Under the pieces are notes generated by a model, which saw only the letters and a program-made list of their open reading frames with translations, had not been told where the DNA came from and did not search any database. A stretch of DNA of 64,000 bases from Cyanobacteriota bacterium (GTDB lineage Bacteria > Cyanobacteriota > Cyanobacteriia > CACIAM-69d). This document shows, one piece after another, positions 56,024 to 64,000 of this stretch (its first letter is position 1; each line of letters starts with the position of its first letter). The stretch spans positions 1 through 64,000 of the forward strand of contig JAKRSF010000012.1 of NCBI GenBank assembly GCA_022402445.1. Direction: 5' to 3'. The translations under genes and the position numbers were made by a program.

Positions 56024-56213
56024 GGAATTCCTGAAAGGGTGAAGGTTGCCCCATGATGGTCCCTTCTTAATTTAAAAAATAGGGGCCTTAAGCTGCTTAA
56101 TTTCACGGGAGACCATGGGTAAATCAGGTGCTGAAAAGTACCTTCCAGCTATATCTCTATGGAGGGGTAGAGGGGAGTGATGTGTGCTCAGCAATGCAAT
56201 GATTCAACCTTAA

Positions 56214-58532
56214 TCAAGGGTGGCCCGCGATCGCGCCCTCCCGTTCCCGCAGAAGCTGAATCACCTCATCACTAACCGTATGATCCTTCGTATCCGCCGC
56301 GTGTTGGATCAACAGTTCTCGCAGACACTTTGCATCTTCTAGATCTAAAAAACTCGCCAACATGAAATAAACCCCACGAAATCTCGGATCACTGAGGTGC
56401 TGCTTCTGGCGATCAGGATGGGAAATCAGCGCTTGCAGGATGAAAAACTCTGCAATCTTATCGTGGCGGAAATACCACTTCTGCTTTGCCTCCCCATTGC
56501 CATTCGTCACCTCACGGGGAACCATCATGCGGTGCTGTGCGAGGCAGGAAATTTCATCCCGAAACTCCTCTTCCGTCATACCCGCCTTATCATTCAGCCG
56601 CATTTGATACACCACCTCTGAAAAAGCTTCCAGGGGGAATGGGCACAAATGTTGCTCCTCATAGACCTTTGCCATCAAGCCGTAAAGCTGTTTTTGCAAG
56701 CCAAAGGGATGGGGCCATTCACCCGCCGCTAGCATCAGCGCGATCATTGATAGATCCATCGGATTCGACAAAATCCGCTGCATCGCCTCAAGCTCCGGCT
56801 TCGGCTGCCCCAGCATATCCGCCAAATACTGAATGCAAGCCTTTTCGTAATCCTTGCCCGTTAATTTCGAATTGTGGGGCAACGTCGCCACCCGAGACAG
56901 CAGAAAGGCTTGGATCTGATCTCGATCTAGGGGCTGCATCACATATTTTTGGGCTGTCGTTGGCGATCGCCAATCCATCGGCTGCGTCGAGAGGATGATA
57001 TCTCCCTTAAAGTAATTTTCCGCAAACTCAACTATTTTGGCTCGCGTATCTGCATTAACCTCATTCAAGCCATCAATGCAAATCGCTACTGCCCCACTGT
57101 AAATCAAATGTCTCAGGAAATTAGGATCTTTAATTTCCTCCCCATGCAATTTCTTCTGAATCGCTTCAATCACCCCATCCTGACAGCGCCTTGCCAACAG
57201 GTAAACCACAATCTGCTTCGATTCCTTGCAAAGATGGCGAAGGAACATGGTTTTTCCCAAGCCTGATCCCCCTTCCAGGATAATTTGTCCCTTAAACTGA
57301 GGAATCGCCACCGGCAAAGGCTTCAACTCCCCTTTCCCTGAACTGATGACCTTCAAGCTTGGAAAGTAGGCTTGGTCATTAAAACTTGATAGATCCGCAT
57401 CCGCCAATAAAGAATCACGGAATGGCTCAAACAACTTCTTGCGAAGAAATGGTACAAACACCAAGACAGGACCAACGTAACCCGCACCAAAGAAACGTCG
57501 CATCCATGGATTCCAAAAGAAAAAACCTTGAATCTTGGGAAATCTAGGATAGAGAAAAACAAGAGCCATCCAGACTCCAACATGCAAAACCAAAACACCC
57601 TTAAAGTTTTTAGAATATTGGAGAACTTTTTCCTCAATCAGACTTTGTCTTCTGCTCTTTAATGATATCAATACGTTGGCTGCTGATTTGCTTAGTCCTT
57701 CATGATTTTCAAGGTTTTTCAGAGAAGAGTGTATGCTTTTCTCAACATTTTCCATTATATTGATTGACTGATTGATTTCATTTGGTGTCTTAGGTTGATA
57801 ATTGATAACATTAAAAAGACTCTTCAATGCTTCTATCGAAACTCGTCGAATTGTGACATTGTCACTCTGATTCTGGAGTAGAGCTATAATGGAATTCAAA
57901 ATAGGCTGAATTTCAACAGGATCCAGCTTTTCTCCCCACTCTTCTAAAGCTCTCAGAGTGCGAGCTTGAACGTCATCGTCTTTATTTTTTAAGATTTTAA
58001 TTAGCGCGGGAATTGTAGCCTCTTTGTCACTGCCAATAGAGCCTAAAGCATATGCGGCACCTGCTTTGACTTTATTATCCTCAGCTTCATTCATGAGCAC
58101 ATCAATCAATATCGGCACTGAGGTATGAGCTTCTTTGCCGATATTTCCAAGAGCATATACGATACTTTCGCGAATTACAATGCTTTTTTTTGCCTGTTTT
58201 AATCTTTGAGAGAGGCTGTCAACAATTTCTTGTTCTCTTCCTAATATCTTTTTCTCGACACCAAGAGCTCCCAATGCATAGGCTGATTTTGCAGATATTG
58301 TTTCATTGTCATCGTCAAGATTTTTCAACAGGGGATTGATTGACGCAGCTCCACAATCAATTACAAGACGTATTTTTGACTTGTCAACCAGAGTTTCCTG
58401 CATCAATTTGTCGATGTCACTGTCATTACACGCTGCAACAACTGCCTCGCCATTTAAAAAACATGTGCAGGAGACGAGAGCCAAGAACTTTAACGAGAGG
58501 GCAAGGTTTTTTCTCATTATCTTACTCATCAT
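56214..58532 (-). CDS. Membrane-associated HEAT-repeat NACHT-like NTPase
   Basis: 772 residues. Order: signal peptide or N-terminal anchor (1-35, LALSLKFLALVSCTCFL); HEAT repeats (about 60-245: AKSAYALGALG, RESIVYALGNIG, KAGAAYALGSIG, RTLRALEEWG); hydrophobic segments at about 312-328 and 350-362; then a P-loop NTPase with Walker A GGSGLGKT (421-428) and Walker B AICIDGLNEV (483-492), and a helical tail with FPLEAFSEVVYQM and WYFRHDKIAEFFILQAL, as in STAND/NACHT proteins. If the signal is real, the repeats face the periplasm and the NTPase the cytosol. The ATG overlaps the upstream stop by 4 nt. AT-rich and island-located. Confidence 0.8.
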   Translation of the reverse strand: MMSKIMRKNLALSLKFLALVSCTCFLNGEAVVAACNDSDIDKLMQETLVDKSKIRLVIDCGAASINPLLKNLDDDNETISAKSAYALGALGVEKKILGREQEIVDSLSQRLKQAKKSIVIRESIVYALGNIGKEAHTSVPILIDVLMNEAEDNKVKAGAAYALGSIGSDKEATIPALIKILKNKDDDVQARTLRALEEWGEKLDPVEIQPILNSIIALLQNQSDNVTIRRVSIEALKSLFNVINYQPKTPNEINQSINIMENVEKSIHSSLKNLENHEGLSKSAANVLISLKSRRQSLIEEKVLQYSKNFKGVLVLHVGVWMALVFLYPRFPKIQGFFFWNPWMRRFFGAGYVGPVLVFVPFLRKKLFEPFRDSLLADADLSSFNDQAYFPSLKVISSGKGELKPLPVAIPQFKGQIILEGGSGLGKTMFLRHLCKESKQIVVYLLARRCQDGVIEAIQKKLHGEEIKDPNFLRHLIYSGAVAICIDGLNEVNADTRAKIVEFAENYFKGDIILSTQPMDWRSPTTAQKYVMQPLDRDQIQAFLLSRVATLPHNSKLTGKDYEKACIQYLADMLGQPKPELEAMQRILSNPMDLSMIALMLAAGEWPHPFGLQKQLYGLMAKVYEEQHLCPFPLEAFSEVVYQMRLNDKAGMTEEEFRDEISCLAQHRMMVPREVTNGNGEAKQKWYFRHDKIAEFFILQALISHPDRQKQHLSDPRFRGVYFMLASFLDLEDAKCLRELLIQHAADTKDHTVSDEVIQLLREREGAIAGHP

Positions 58533-59254
58533 CTATGTATACTACAAGGTCTTTGATAGTCGGGCTCCTTTTTTCCGTTTACCGTTGTAAATACATAGCG
58601 TCCTCCTGAAAACTCAGCGCACTCGTTTATTTGATGATCTATCAAATTTGATGAAACCGTGTGCAAAAGATAGGCGATGTCATCTCCTTCTGCTGCCAAA
58701 GCTGGACGACCGATTAATGCGTGCCAAATACGGCCAAACAGCGGATATGTTCTGGGAACTGATCTTTCATTACTTGAAACTCTGGGTAGAGCCAGCATAG
58801 CCTCTAAGGATATAGATATATCAATATCTGGCTCTTCATGAAAACCAACCTGTGGCTTTAATACTTCATAAATGCGATTTGCAAGTGAATTTAGATTTGA
58901 AGTGATTTCGGCGAATTCAGGAAACTGACTTAATGCTGAATTTTCAGCACTAAAAGCTTGATCATAGGACAATTCAGAAGTCCATTCAATACTGTGGATT
59001 TTCAGAACTTTAGACTCACAGTTAATTTCTTTAGATGGTTTCAGAAAATTGCAATTTAAGCGTAGTCTTGCTAGCTTAATTACAGAGTTTCTTGCAATTG
59101 CTTGAGTTTGAAGAGACCACTCAGCAACAGACAGTAATCGATCCAATGCCGATCGCGGGAAAGAGTCTTCAGGGGACGACTGAAGAAACTCAGCAACTTC
59201 TGGCTGCTCTAGGAAAGGTTGATCGAGACGGACGATTCCCCTAAATTCATTCAT
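58529..59254 (-). CDS. Unknown protein, first gene of the HEAT-NACHT operon
   Basis: 241 residues, no family recognised. No signal peptide or membrane helix seen. Helix-rich N-terminus (LEQPEVAEFLQSSPEDSF, AEWSLQTQAIARNSVIKLAR) and a C-terminal part with RIWHALIGRPALAAEGDDIA, YLLHTVSSNLIDHQINE and GGRYVFTTVNGKKEPD. Its TGA overlaps the ATG of the NACHT-like gene (ATGA), so translation is likely coupled and the two products probably work together. AT-rich composition shared with that gene. Could be a regulator or effector of the NTPase; nothing in the sequence decides. Confidence 0.7.
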   Translation of the reverse strand: MNEFRGIVRLDQPFLEQPEVAEFLQSSPEDSFPRSALDRLLSVAEWSLQTQAIARNSVIKLARLRLNCNFLKPSKEINCESKVLKIHSIEWTSELSYDQAFSAENSALSQFPEFAEITSNLNSLANRIYEVLKPQVGFHEEPDIDISISLEAMLALPRVSSNERSVPRTYPLFGRIWHALIGRPALAAEGDDIAYLLHTVSSNLIDHQINECAEFSGGRYVFTTVNGKKEPDYQRPCSIHR

Positions 59255-59744
59255 GACAGTTCACTTCAATCCGTAGAAACAGCAAGGGTTCAGAAGCATT
59301 GAACCAGGATTGCAATTTGTGAGGCGATGCATGAATGGGGCTGCATGATGATCAGCAGCCTCAAGTCCCTAGCAATTATTTCTAGGGCGATTTAGTCGCA
59401 GATTGATTCAGGTTCCCGTTTGCCGCATTGATGAGGGAAAGACTGAATGCCTGCGCACGAAATGTAGCGATGTCAGTGCTTTGGGTGATGCCCTGACCTG
59501 AAACAAAAGCTTGAATTATTTTTTACCGCTGATGTCATTATATGCAGCGGCCCATGTGCTGATAGTTACCAAGGGGTCTTTTAATATATTTCTTTACCCA
59601 TATTGTGCAGGGGGGCTGGAACTGCGATCGCGGTTTTTCAGCGCCACTTTTTGCAACTTTTGCAGGCAAAAAATAGTTAAAAAACAGGTCAGGCGACTGA
59701 TCCAGTACTTGAATAGTCGCCTGAGGTATTTTTCTGAAGTTGAA
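59255..59744. other. Intergenic region between NACHT operon and tRNA-Ala
   Basis: About 490 bp of AT-rich DNA without a gene. It contains a short hairpin CCCTAG/CTAGGG near 59374-59394 and the tRNA terminator. It presumably holds the promoter of the two-gene minus-strand operon. No second copy of the tRNA-Ala 3' end, which would mark an attachment site, was found. Confidence 0.4.
59678..59723 (-). terminator. Terminator of tRNA-Ala
   Basis: CAGGCGACT (59690-59698) pairs with AGTCGCCTG (59715-59723); read on the minus strand the hairpin is followed a few bases later by a T-run (A-run at 59679-59684 on the plus strand), fitting an intrinsic terminator for the tRNA. Confidence 0.7.
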
Positions 59745-59817
59745 TGGAGACAAGGAGACTCGAACTCCTGACGTCCTGCTTGCAAAGCAGGCGCTCTACC
59801 AACTGAGCTATGTCCCC
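59745..59817 (-). tRNA. tRNA-Ala (UGC)
   Basis: 73-nt cloverleaf on the minus strand: GGGGACA pairs with TGTCTCC apart from a G-T or two, anticodon loop TTTGCAA with TGC (complement at 59782-59784), T-loop TTCGAGT. CCA is not encoded. Its 3' end faces the AT-rich island, the usual orientation for tRNA-targeted integration. Confidence 0.95.
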
Positions 59818-59938
59818 GAGGAGTGGAGAAGGATCATCGGTGCGATTCGTCTCCGGAATCATAGTATTACAGAGAAGGAAGGGGAATGCAACCCTTTTTT
59901 TCGTCCTTTCCTGAACTTGCCCCCTGATTGCTCCTGCC

Positions 59939-60769
59939 ATGGCCGTTACTGTTGCTACGCTCTACCGTTTCGCGGATCTGCCCGACTGCGATCGCCTGCG
60001 GGAACCGCTGCTGACCCTGGGCCGATCGCGGGGAATCAAGGGCACGCTCATCCTGGCACCGGAGGGCATCAACGGCACGATCGCGGGGGAACCGTCGGCT
60101 GTGGCGGCGCTGCTGGATTGGCTGCGGGCGGATGGGCGGCTGCGGGATCTGCGGGTGCGGGAATCCACGGCGATCGCGGCCCCTTTCCAGCGGTTCAAGG
60201 TCAAACTGAAGCGGGAAATCGTCACCTTTGGCGTCGAAGCGATCGCCCCCCACCGCCGCACCGGCGAGCATGTGCCGCCCGATCGCTGGAATGAACTGGT
60301 CCAGGATCCGGAGGTGGTGGTGGTGGATACGCGCAACCAGTTCGAGGTGGCCGTGGGAAGTTTTGCGGATGCCCTCGATCCGGCGACGGACTCCTTCCGC
60401 GATTTTCCTGCGGCGATCGCCCAGCGCCTCGATCCCCAGCGCCATCGGCGGGTGGCCCTGTTCTGCACGGGCGGCATCCGCTGCGAAAAGGCGTCGGCAT
60501 ACCTGTTAGATCAGGGCTTTGAGGCGGTTTATCAGCTCGATGGGGGCATTTTGAGCTATCTCGCCCAAATTCCGCCGGAGGAGAGCCTCTGGCGCGGAGA
60601 ATGTTTTGTCTTCGATGATCGGGTGTCGGTGACCCACGGCCTCGCGCCGGGAACCTATGGCCTGTGCCAAGCCTGCGGTCAGCCCCTGTCGCCGGAGGAG
60701 CTGCGATCGCCGCTTTATGTGCCCGATCGCGCCTGTCCCCACTGCGCGGAACCGGCCGGGGGGAGTTGA
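59939..60769 (+). CDS. trhO: tRNA uridine(34) hydroxylase, rhodanese domain
   Basis: 276 residues. The N-terminal domain has GIKGTLILAPEGINGTIAG, diagnostic of YceA/TrhO; a rhodanese domain follows (about 105-230) with the active-site loop FCTGGIRCEKASAYLL; the Cys-rich C-terminus (LCQACGQPLSPEEL, ACPHCAEP) is typical of bacterial members. TrhO hydroxylates U34 of certain tRNAs, oxygen-dependently. The 3' end lies 27 bp before the TPR-sulfotransferase start. Confidence 0.92.
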   Translation: MAVTVATLYRFADLPDCDRLREPLLTLGRSRGIKGTLILAPEGINGTIAGEPSAVAALLDWLRADGRLRDLRVRESTAIAAPFQRFKVKLKREIVTFGVEAIAPHRRTGEHVPPDRWNELVQDPEVVVVDTRNQFEVAVGSFADALDPATDSFRDFPAAIAQRLDPQRHRRVALFCTGGIRCEKASAYLLDQGFEAVYQLDGGILSYLAQIPPEESLWRGECFVFDDRVSVTHGLAPGTYGLCQACGQPLSPEELRSPLYVPDRACPHCAEPAGGS

Positions 60770-60795
60770 ATGGGGATGGCGTTGTTGTTGGGTGG

Positions 60796-62466
60796 ATGGG
60801 TGGGGCTGCTGTGGTTTCTATGGGATTAGGTCACGAGGCAACGGAGCCCCTGCATGGGCTGGATCGGCGGTTGGGGCGTTTGGTGGCAGCGCGGCTGGGG
60901 ATCTGGCGATCGCTGCCAACTTGGGTGTTGCTGGGAATTTTGACGGCGATCGCGGCGCGGCGGGGGCCGGAACGGGCGATCGTCTGGGGGGAGCGGTGGG
61001 CGATCGCGCGGCCCCAGGATCCTCGACTGGCGGCGCGGCTGGCGAGCCTATGGGATCGGGTGAACTGTCCAGTTCCGGCGCGATACGGGTGGCTGCGGGC
61101 ATCGGTGGGCTTGGCGGGGCGGACGGGCGATCGCTTTGCCCTGACGGCGGCGGATTTGGCCGATGTTCCCCGCTGGCGACCGGGGCGGCTGGCGATGCCC
61201 CCGGATCTGCTGGCGGCGCTGGATGATTTGGGGCACGACGGGCCGATGGACTGGCGGTTGGCGGGTCGCCATTGGGCGGCGGCGGGCCGGTGGCTGGTGG
61301 CGACGGAGGCCCTCAAACGGGCGATCGCGGCGGATCCCCACGATCCCATCCCCCAGGAATATCTCGGCTGGCTGCATCAGGAGCGGCGGGACTGGGCGGC
61401 GGCGGCGGCGTGCTATGGCCGTGCGATCGCCCTGGATCCAAAGCGGCAGTACGCCTATAAACCCCTGGTTTTTTTGCCCGCGATCGCCCCAGCGCAGCTT
61501 GAGAGCGCGATCGCGGCGGCCCTCCCCCACATGGACGATCCCAGCTTTCCCCTGGGGCGGCGGTTTGTGGAGGCGGCGGAACTGCGGCTAGGCCAAATGG
61601 ACACGACGATCGCGCGGAATCAGGGGGATTTGCGGGCACTCCTGGCACGGAAACGGCCCCAATTCGCTGCCGCTTGGGAGGATGACGCCCCGCGATCGCC
61701 CCAATTCGTCATCCTCGGAGCCCAAAAGGCCGGCACCACTTCCCTCCGTAAATACCTGCACCAGCATCCCCAGATCCTGCCGACGCCGATTAAGGAAATT
61801 CAGTACTTCTTTCCCCTCCTTGATGCCTTTGGGGCTTGGCCTGGGGCGGATCCGGCGCGATCGCGGGAGTGGTACTGCGCCCACTTTCCCCCCATTCCAC
61901 CGGGCAGCGGTTGGGTGGTGGGGGAAGCCTCGCCGGAATATCTCCCCCATCCCCAGACCCCAGGGCGGTTTGCGGCCACGTTACCCCATGCCCGCGCGAT
62001 CGTCCTGCTGCGCGACCCCGTGGCCCGGTTCATTTCCCACTATCACCACTGGGTGCGGGCCTCGCGGGAGTTGCGATCGCTCGATCAGGTCATCCGCGAC
62101 GAACTGGCGACGGTGGCGGCCTATGGGGATTTGGACACCTACCTCACGCGGGAGTGGGATTCCTATCTGGCGCGGGGGATCTATGGCCCCCAGGTGGACC
62201 GCTGGATCCGGGCGATCGGCCGCGATCGCCTGCTGCTGCTAGACACCGCCACCCTCGATCGCCAGCCCCAAGCCTGCTTAGATCAAGTGTGTGATTTTCT
62301 GGACCTGCCGCGCCATGGCTTCGACTGCCAAAAGCGCTACAACGTCGGCAGCTACGGGGGCAGCGATGGGGGACCCGAGGGCGATCGCGCCGCCGACCCA
62401 GCCCTGATCGACCAACTGCGCAAATTCTACGCCGCCCACACCCGGCCCGATTTTCCCCTATCCTAG
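60796..62466 (+). CDS. TPR-linked sulfotransferase
   Basis: About 557 residues; start uncertain (60796 or 60820). The N-terminal half has TPR-like helices (ATEALKRAIAADPHDPIPQE, YLGWLHQERRDWAAAAACYG). The C-terminal half is a heparan-sulfate-type sulfotransferase domain: the PAPS 5'-phosphosulfate loop FVILGAQKAGTTSLRKYL (about 300) and the 3'-phosphate loop LLRDPVARFISHYHHWVR (about 403), plus GEASPEYL. Such enzymes sulfate polysaccharides or other acceptors from PAPS. Acceptor unknown. Possibly cotranscribed with trhO. Confidence 0.85.
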   Translation: MGGAAVVSMGLGHEATEPLHGLDRRLGRLVAARLGIWRSLPTWVLLGILTAIAARRGPERAIVWGERWAIARPQDPRLAARLASLWDRVNCPVPARYGWLRASVGLAGRTGDRFALTAADLADVPRWRPGRLAMPPDLLAALDDLGHDGPMDWRLAGRHWAAAGRWLVATEALKRAIAADPHDPIPQEYLGWLHQERRDWAAAAACYGRAIALDPKRQYAYKPLVFLPAIAPAQLESAIAAALPHMDDPSFPLGRRFVEAAELRLGQMDTTIARNQGDLRALLARKRPQFAAAWEDDAPRSPQFVILGAQKAGTTSLRKYLHQHPQILPTPIKEIQYFFPLLDAFGAWPGADPARSREWYCAHFPPIPPGSGWVVGEASPEYLPHPQTPGRFAATLPHARAIVLLRDPVARFISHYHHWVRASRELRSLDQVIRDELATVAAYGDLDTYLTREWDSYLARGIYGPQVDRWIRAIGRDRLLLLDTATLDRQPQACLDQVCDFLDLPRHGFDCQKRYNVGSYGGSDGGPEGDRAADPALIDQLRKFYAAHTRPDFPLS

Positions 62467-62502
62467 CCCTCGCCCCCTGCCGTTCATCCCCTGGCCGCCC
62501 CG

Positions 62503-63291
62503 ATGCAAGTCGCCACCTGGAATGTCAACTCCGTCCGATCGCGCCTCGACCACATCCTCACCTGGCTCGACGGCCAGCCCCACCTCGATGCCCTCTGCCT
62601 CCAGGAAACCAAGGTAGAGGATGGATCCTTTCCCCTGGCGGCCTTCCGCGATCGCGGCTATCAGATCGAAATTTCTGGTCAAAAAAGCTACAACGGCGTC
62701 GCCATCATCACCCGCACGCCCCTGGAGCAGGTTTGCAGGGGATTCGCGCCGATCCTGGGGGAAACCGTCGCCCCCTGGGATGAGCAAAAGCGGGTGATTG
62801 CTGGTGTACTCAACGGCGTGCGGATCGTGAATTTTTATGTGCCCAACGGCTCCGCCCTCGACAGCGAGAAGTATCCCTACAAGCTCGGTTGGCTAGGGAC
62901 GGCGCGGGATTATCTGGCGGCGCTGCTGACGGAAACGCCGGATTTGTGCGTCTGCGGTGACTTTAATATTGCCCTAGAAAATCGCGATATCTGGACGGAC
63001 CGCGATCGCGATCGCCACATCATGGCCAGTCCTCCAGAGCGGGAGGCGCTGCGATCGCTGTTGGCCTTGGGCTTGCAAGATGGCTTTCGTAAATTTACGG
63101 AGGACGGCGGCCATTTTAGCTGGTGGGACTACCGCTCCGGCGGATTCGCACGCAATCGCGGCTGGCGCATCGATCACCTTTATGTGACGGAAAAACTTTA
63201 CGATCGCGCGATCGCCTGCACCATCGACCCCACCCCGCGCGGCTGGGACAAACCCAGCGATCACGCCCCCGTTCTGTTGGAATGGAAGTAG
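62503..63291 (+). CDS. xthA: Exodeoxyribonuclease III
   Basis: 262 residues. MQVATWNVNSVRSRLDHIL, LCLQETKVED (catalytic Glu), VCGDFNIALENRDI (Asp/Asn), and RIDHLYVTEKL, then DKPSDHAPVLLEW (Asp-His) are the complete exonuclease-endonuclease-phosphatase motifs of ExoIII/AP endonucleases, which act in base excision repair. Start fixed by family similarity. Confidence 0.95.
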   Translation: MQVATWNVNSVRSRLDHILTWLDGQPHLDALCLQETKVEDGSFPLAAFRDRGYQIEISGQKSYNGVAIITRTPLEQVCRGFAPILGETVAPWDEQKRVIAGVLNGVRIVNFYVPNGSALDSEKYPYKLGWLGTARDYLAALLTETPDLCVCGDFNIALENRDIWTDRDRDRHIMASPPEREALRSLLALGLQDGFRKFTEDGGHFSWWDYRSGGFARNRGWRIDHLYVTEKLYDRAIACTIDPTPRGWDKPSDHAPVLLEWK

Positions 63292-63374
63292 GGGAATTGG
63301 GGAACTAATGAAGGAAACTGGGGCCGCGATCGCGCGATCGCCCCACATCCAGGGTTAATCCACGGAGGTTTTCG

Positions 63375-63599
63375 ATGAAAGCAATCAAAGGCTACTTTCC
63401 CCTCATCGCCATCCTCGCCATCGTCTTCATCGGCTTTGGGGACAAATTTCTGCCGGAACCCCTCAAGGGGGCCAGCACCACCAGCCGCACCGCCGTCAAC
63501 AATTTCGTCATTGGCCTGATTCCCAACCGCCAGCCCAAAACCAACCCCTACCAGCGGACGGAGGATGCCATCCAGCGGCAGGAGGAGGGGGCGCGGTAG
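63375..63599 (+). CDS. Small single-pass membrane protein
   Basis: 74 residues, not assigned to a named family. MKAIKGYFPLIAILAIVFIG is one N-terminal membrane helix; FGDKFLPEPLKGAS and a polar tail follow. The ATG has GGAGG at 8 bp (CACGGAGGTTTTCG). Similar short proteins occur in cyanobacteria; possibly thylakoid-associated, not shown. Confidence 0.65.
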   Translation: MKAIKGYFPLIAILAIVFIGFGDKFLPEPLKGASTTSRTAVNNFVIGLIPNRQPKTNPYQRTEDAIQRQEEGAR

Positions 63600-63798
63600 G
63601 GGCAGCGAATCGCCCAGGATGGCCGGAGCAGGGCAACAATCCGCAGTAGAATACTCACCGCGCAAGGCGCTAATTTTTGCGAGTTGAGGGGACGGTTCCG
63701 AGGGGATGGCCTGCCCTGGGAATTTGCCCCGGCATCCCCCTGGCCTTGCCCCCGCTGAGATCTCCGTTGCCCACCCTTCGTTGCGATTCCCCCATCCC

Positions 63799-64000
63799 TT
63801 GACTAACCCCACTGCCGTTACCGCGATCGTCCCGGCCACGACGGCCAATCTGGGCCCTGGGTTTGACTGCCTGGGGGTTGCCCTCGCCCTCTACAACCAG
63901 GTGCGCTTTACGCGGCTGGATCCGCAGGGGGGGACGGCCCTGGCGATCGCCGTGGCGGGGGAGGAGGCCGATCGCGTACCTCGGGATGGATCAAATCTGG
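63799..64000 (+). CDS. thrB: Homoserine kinase, 5' part
   Basis: Runs off the window end. [20 protein letters not shown] at residues 8-27 is the first GHMP motif of ThrB, followed by [13 protein letters not shown]. Homoserine kinase makes O-phosphohomoserine for threonine synthesis. A TTG at 63799 is the best visible start; no ATG is near. Confidence 0.88.
   Translation, partial: MTNPTAVTAIVPATTANLGPGFDCLGVALALYNQVRFTRLDPQGGTALAIAVAGEEADRVPRDGSNL

Noticed and set aside
59745-59817. tRNA-Ala 3' end as an att site with a matching repeat in the island
   Set aside because: I looked for another copy of the tRNA 3' end between 54.4 and 59.7 kb and found none, and there is no integrase gene.

Overview
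The window is chromosomal DNA of a GC-rich cyanobacterium. The HIP1 octamer GCGATCGC occurs throughout, in genes and between them. Many genes are cyanobacterial lineage markers: DUF2811, TIGR02450, KGK, DUF29, Uma2, PRC-barrel and FIST proteins. A fraC-fraD-fraE-like cluster (16.0-18.3 kb) is typical of filamentous cyanobacteria, so a non-unicellular lifestyle is inferred. No genus is assigned.

Layout: 0-1.2 kb holds the end of an MscS-type channel gene and a dense cluster of TTTTCCACA-type DnaA boxes beside an AT-rich stretch, a candidate replication origin. 1.2-11 kb holds a DUF2811 gene, oxygen-dependent protoporphyrinogen oxidase, an AT-rich orphan gene, a BaiN-type flavoprotein, small cyanobacterial genes and a GH38 alpha-mannosidase. 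11-16 kb holds initiator tRNA-Met with promoter and terminator, dtd, ispE, clpP, an HD-like protein and a tandem-duplicated cobalamin adenosyltransferase. 16-19.5 kb is the fra-like operon plus a geranylgeranyl-reductase-family gene. 19.5-30 kb is mostly housekeeping (O-methyltransferase, miaB, yebC, cobA, a HEAT protein, ruvX, serA, a hydrolase), interrupted between miaB and yebC by a DUF29 gene inside about 61-bp inverted repeats. 30-34.5 kb is a potA-D-B-C polyamine importer. 34.7-36.5 kb is a PBP2-like protein in which all three transpeptidase motifs are replaced. 36.6-54.4 kb holds a GT61 glycosyltransferase, PRC-barrel, FIST, Uma2, KGK, old yellow enzyme, a flippase-like membrane protein, an AraC regulator, a TPR protein, a Calx-beta/RTX protein, pyrF, tyrS and an intact class A PBP.

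54.4-59.7 kb is an AT-richer accessory island between the class A PBP gene and tRNA-Ala(UGC). It carries a decayed IS5-type transposase, a GT4 glycosyltransferase and a two-gene operon: an unknown 241-aa protein overlapping by 4 nt a 772-aa protein with signal peptide, HEAT repeats, hydrophobic segments and a NACHT-like P-loop NTPase. That operon is the best candidate for an undescribed system. 59.8-64 kb returns to core genes: trhO, a TPR-sulfotransferase, exodeoxyribonuclease III, a small membrane protein and the start of thrB.

Palindromic GTAGGG-type repeats sit at several convergent gene junctions and in two cases supply the neighbouring stop codon. All calls come from reading the sequence and from recalled family motifs; no searches were run.
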